From an uncultured Lachnospiraceae bacterium (GTDB taxonomy: Bacteria > Bacillota > Clostridia > Lachnospirales > Lachnospiraceae), in NCBI GenBank assembly GCA_910578475.1, contig CAJTRK010000005.1, positions 84,302 through 148,301 on the forward strand: DNA of 64,000 bases, written 5' to 3'. The notes beneath the pieces are model-generated. The model saw only the letters and a program-made list of their open reading frames with translations. It did not search any database and had not been told where the DNA came from. This document shows positions 61,500 to 64,000 of this stretch, piece after piece (positions within the stretch are counted from its first letter, which is position 1; each line of letters starts with the position of its first letter). The translations under genes were made by a program, and so were the position numbers.

Positions 61500-63137
61500 G
61501 GAAAATTATTTAATCGAAAAAAACACCTGTTCCAGGAAGACGAACTGGAAGATGATGAGATAGATGAAGAAGATATGGAAGATGACGACGAAGATGAAGA
61601 AGACGAAGAAGACGAAGATGAAGAAGACGAAGAAGACGAAGATGACGACGACGATGAAGAAGACGAAGATGAAGAAGACGAAGATGACGAAGATGAAGAA
61701 GACGAAGATGAAGACGACGAAGATGACGAAGATGAAGACGACGATGACGAAGATGATGATGAAGACGACGAAGAAGATGATGAAGATGACGACGAAGATG
61801 ATGAAGAGGATGATGAAGAGGATGATGAGACCAGAACAGAAAAACGGAGAGCATACAGGCGTAAACGGCGTATTCGGAACCAGATTGTTGCTTATCTGGT
61901 CGTAATTCTGTTTCTTGCCGGTCTGGTAGCAGGCGGTGTTGCCGCAGGACGTAAGATTTCCGAGTTTGTGAAAGAGAAAAAGCAGGCAAAAGAGTCGGAA
62001 GAAATACAGGCAGAACCGGAACCGGAATTACCGCCGGAAGACATGATTGTCGAGGCACCTCCGGAAGTTGAAGTGCCGACCAAAGAGGAACAGCTCGAAG
62101 AAATCGTCACGAACAGTATTTCTACGATGCCGTTGGAAGATAAGGTGGCCGGGCTGTTTGTAATTACGCCGGAGGCATTGACTGGAGTAGGAACCGTAAC
62201 GAAAGCTGGTGAGAGTACGCAGAAAGCGTTGGAGCAGTATGCGGTCGGCGGATTGATTTACTTTGAAAATAATATTTTGGATAAAGACCAGTTGAGTGAA
62301 ATGCTGGCGAATACCGTTCCGATGAGTAAATATCCGATATTTCTTGCGGTAGATGAAGAAGGCGGCAGCGTCAGCCGTGTTGCCAACAGCGGCATTGATG
62401 TGATACAGGTAGATGATATGGCGACAGTCGGTGCGGGCGGAGATTCATCGGCTGCTTATGAAACGGGTGTTACAATTGGTTCCTATTTGAGTGCGCTTGG
62501 CTTTAATCTGAATTTCGCGCCGGTGGCGGATGTTGCAGCGTCAGAAGACGGAGGCGTATTGACGGACAGAACTTTTGGCATGGATGCAAATGTATGTGCC
62601 GATATGGCATCCAATCTGGTGAATGGTATGCAGAGTACCGGAGTCAGTGCATGTTTGAAGCATTTTCCCGGACTCGGTTCTGCGGAAGAAGATACCCATG
62701 ACGGAAAAGTTGAGATATCCAAAACGACAGATGAAATGAGGGCTTCGGATTTTGTGCCGTTTCAGAAAGGGATTGAGGCGGGAGCGGATTTTGTCATGGT
62801 AAGTCATGCTACCGTGCCGGCAATCGATACGGAAGAACTGCCGAGTTCTCTGTCAGGCCCGGTTATTACGGATATTCTGCGGGGAGAATTGGGATTTAAT
62901 GGTATTGTTATAACGGATGCGCTGAATATGAGCGCGATAACCGAATACTATTCGTCCGAAGAAGCGGCTGTCCTTGCAATCGAGGCAGGGGCGGATATGA
63001 TTCTGATGCCGGATGATTTCGAAGCGGCTTACAACGGTTTGTTGGCAGCCGTTCAGGAAGGAAGGATTTCAGAAGAGCGAATCGATGAATCATTGAAGCG
63101 GATTTATCGTGTCAAACGCAGGGATGATGTACAATAG
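61497..63137 (+). CDS. Membrane-anchored GH3 (NagZ-like) hydrolase with Asp/Glu tail
   Basis: About 546 residues. Residues 14-111 are almost only Asp and Glu. A basic stretch (EKRRAYRRKRRIRNQ) and one span (IVAYLVVILFLAGLVAGGVA, about 125-145) follow, giving an acidic cytoplasmic tail and an outer catalytic domain. GH3 motifs: PIFLAVDEEGGSVSRV, the loop CLKHFPGLGS...DTHDG and nucleophile region IVITDALNMSAI. Similar enzymes release N-acetylglucosamine from muropeptides, so cell-wall turnover is likely. The tail is unlike ordinary NagZ. Confidence 0.85.
   Translation: MGKLFNRKKHLFQEDELEDDEIDEEDMEDDDEDEEDEEDEDEEDEEDEDDDDDEEDEDEEDEDDEDEEDEDEDDEDDEDEDDDDEDDDEDDEEDDEDDDEDDEEDDEEDDETRTEKRRAYRRKRRIRNQIVAYLVVILFLAGLVAGGVAAGRKISEFVKEKKQAKESEEIQAEPEPELPPEDMIVEAPPEVEVPTKEEQLEEIVTNSISTMPLEDKVAGLFVITPEALTGVGTVTKAGESTQKALEQYAVGGLIYFENNILDKDQLSEMLANTVPMSKYPIFLAVDEEGGSVSRVANSGIDVIQVDDMATVGAGGDSSAAYETGVTIGSYLSALGFNLNFAPVADVAASEDGGVLTDRTFGMDANVCADMASNLVNGMQSTGVSACLKHFPGLGSAEEDTHDGKVEISKTTDEMRASDFVPFQKGIEAGADFVMVSHATVPAIDTEELPSSLSGPVITDILRGELGFNGIVITDALNMSAITEYYSSEEAAVLAIEAGADMILMPDDFEAAYNGLLAAVQEGRISEERIDESLKRIYRVKRRDDVQ
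61539..61829 (+). repeat. GAT/GAC/GAA/GAG codon tract
   Basis: An in-frame low-complexity run of Asp and Glu codons, nearly 100 codons long, with local GAAGACGAAGAT-like repeats. It is the coding sequence of the acidic tail; the complementary strand reads as a Leu/His/Arg-rich artefact. Confidence 0.92.
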
Positions 63138-63226
63138 TCAATTGATTTTTTATAATATGGCAAATTGTCCGAAAATTATAAATAATTAATATAATTGATT
63201 GAATTAAGTAAATTTTAATTTTAGCG

Positions 63227-63255
63227 TTGACAAAGGTTATGAAGTGTAGTATGAT
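63227..63255 (+). promoter_or_regulatory. tRNA promoter
   Basis: TTGACA (63227-63232), 17-bp spacer, TATGAT (63250-63255). Confidence 0.75.
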
Positions 63256-63303
63256 ATTACTTGTCTGAGAGAGATATAACAATCTCAATCAAATAAGTAA
63301 TAT

Positions 63304-63376
63304 GCGCGAGTGGCTCAGTTGGTGGAGCACGACCTTGCCAAGGTCGGGGTCGCGGGTTCGAGTCCCGTCTCGCGCT
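63304..63376 (+). tRNA. tRNA-Gly (anticodon GCC)
   Basis: A 73-base cloverleaf: acceptor GCGCGAG / CTCGCGC, D-arm GGCTCAGTTGGTGGAGC, anticodon arm GACCTTGCCAAGGTC with GCC, T-loop GGTTCGAGTCC, discriminator T. The 3' CCA is not encoded. Own promoter and terminator, so a single-gene transcript. Confidence 0.97.
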
Positions 63377-63389
63377 CTTTCCTATTGTA

Positions 63390-63416
63390 TACCCGGAAGC
63401 AGTTCCGGGTATTTTT
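63390..63416 (+). terminator. tRNA terminator
   Basis: TACCCGGAA / TTCCGGGTA with a GCAG loop, followed by TTTTT. Confidence 0.9.
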
Positions 63417-63443
63417 GTTTATAGTTACAAACGATAAATATCA

Positions 63444-63605
63444 TCAGTTATTTAAACACGCATAATAACTTCCATAAACCTTGTCAAGTTGTTCTTTGGC
63501 AAGATGATACAATTTCAAAAGTTCATCCGCATCATCCGCAAGAAGCATTTTGTTTATATTGCCACAAAGTAAAGAATACTCACGATAGGCTTCCATTTTA
63601 TCCAT
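63444..63605 (-). CDS. 53-residue hypothetical protein
   Basis: MDKMEAYREYSLLCGNINKM at the N-terminus, then mostly helical: LLADDADELLKLYHLAKEQL, ending DKVYGSYYACLNN. A strong AAGGAAGGGGG site lies eight bases before the ATG, which is why I believe it is translated. A short open frame (ends 63598, KQGLDFKMKEGGNLYG) overlaps its start and may be the tail of a coupled upstream gene. Family not recognised. Confidence 0.6.
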   Translation of the reverse strand: MDKMEAYREYSLLCGNINKMLLADDADELLKLYHLAKEQLDKVYGSYYACLNN

Positions 63606-63660
63606 ACAGATTACCCCCTTCCTTCATCTTGAAATCCAGCCCCTGCTTCATTGTTATCCA

Positions 63661-63833
63661 GCACCCTAGGTGCTCCAAGTCTTTCTTATATTCGTCAAAT
63701 TAAATGAAGGTACTGGCTCATATATTCTGATGTATTTTACAGCAGAGTGTTTGAACCAGTACCTTCTTGTGTTATCATATCAAAGTTACAAGAATAGCAG
63801 GTATCCCACCGACCAAAGTTTGATACCTGCTAT
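63661..63833. repeat. Inverted repeats before the transposase gene
   Basis: GCACC-CTA-GGTGC (63661-63673), GAAGGTACTGG / CCAGTACCTTC (63706-63766) and ATAGCAGGTATC / GATACCTGCTAT (63794-63833). They fill the gap before a partial transposase and could be its left-end or control structures. No other gene is seen in 63606-63889. Confidence 0.5.
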
Positions 63834-63889
63834 CATAACAATCCTCACAGTGCTGCATCTTTCAATGTAACACTGCAAGCAACACTATT

Positions 63890-64000
63890 ATGATAACAAT
63901 TACGGTACCTTTTGACAATCCACTCAATCAAAAAACTTATGAAAATATCATCAACACCTTACAGTTCCACCAGCTACAGTGTACCTGTGGCCATTCTGGC
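63890..64000 (+). CDS. Partial transposase-like protein (DUF6431-type), 5' end
   Basis: Thirty-seven codons to the window edge: MITITVPFDNPLNQKTYENI, then LQFHQLQCTCGHSG. The C-x-C-GHSG zinc-binding start is typical of DUF6431-type transposases of Lachnospiraceae. Frame stays open at the edge. No ribosome binding site is obvious, and the call is limited by truncation. Confidence 0.6.
   Translation, partial: MITITVPFDNPLNQKTYENIINTLQFHQLQCTCGHSG

Noticed and set aside
61510..62058. Long minus-strand ORF rich in Leu, His and Arg
   Set aside because: It is the complement of the Asp/Glu codon tract of the GH3 gene; the composition is an artefact of that repeat.

Overview
The window looks like chromosome from a spore-forming anaerobic Firmicute of the Lachnospiraceae (Clostridium cluster XIVa) type. 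The inference rests on gene content rather than a database match: SpoVA sporulation proteins, ArgJ-type arginine synthesis, an [FeFe]-hydrogenase-like sensor protein, Bce-type peptide resistance, a comEA/comEC locus, DegV, GerMN and DUF5721 proteins, and GC near the high 40s. Almost everything is chromosomal housekeeping, with small islands of repeats and decayed genes. No prophage, conjugative element or CRISPR array is visible.

Layout. 0-2.6 kb: an AraC regulator divergent from L-rhamnose isomerase. 2.8-12.5 kb: YitT membrane protein, Suv3-like RNA helicase, Sfp-type phosphopantetheinyl transferase, spoVAD behind a sigma-G-like promoter, two probable corrinoid-related proteins, a GH2 glycosidase, RidA, shikimate kinase and spoVAE. 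12.5-14.1 kb: an HTH protein plus HipA-like mini-kinase pair behind a promoter with an overlapping operator. 14.1-16.8 kb: an ECF-type sigma, anti-sigma and envelope-protein operon. 17-21.5 kb: DUF5721, DegV and a large hybrid histidine kinase. 21.6-27.5 kb: arginine genes (argG divergent from GNAT-argJ-argB-argD) around ArgR-like operators.

27.5-36.2 kb: a substrate-binding protein, a DMT membrane protein, then comEA, a response regulator, its kinase, a GerMN lipoprotein and comEC. 36.2-42.7 kb: a nonsense-interrupted gene, an internally shortened MFS gene behind an attenuator-like leader, and a Bce-like two-component/ABC module. 42.9-52.2 kb: holA, a MITE-like insertion, small proteins including one behind a strong SOS-like promoter, a 5'-nucleotidase, an SfsA-MutY fusion, a glycosyltransferase, a PAP2 protein and a lipid kinase. 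52.6-57.8 kb: glyA, hom, an ApgM-family probable homoserine kinase and lysC (glycine/serine and aspartate-family amino acids). 58-64 kb: a hydrogenase-like/chemoreceptor fusion, a LUD protein, a strongly promoted purine-rich transcribed region, a GH3 enzyme with an extreme Asp/Glu tail, tRNA-Gly(GCC), a small ORF and the start of a transposase.

The most unusual signals are not ordinary genes. Three ~200-bp palindromic elements (29.1, 39.7 and 52.3 kb) share a core, but their long arms differ between copies while matching within each copy. A near-identical ~30-bp leader is fused to the start codons of seven unrelated genes. A 302-bp insertion abuts the holA stop codon and carries an 11-bp target duplication. 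A dual-LexA-box promoter drives an unknown single-pass membrane protein. A sigma-factor gene appears to begin at ATA. All functional calls are by eye from motifs; no searches were run.
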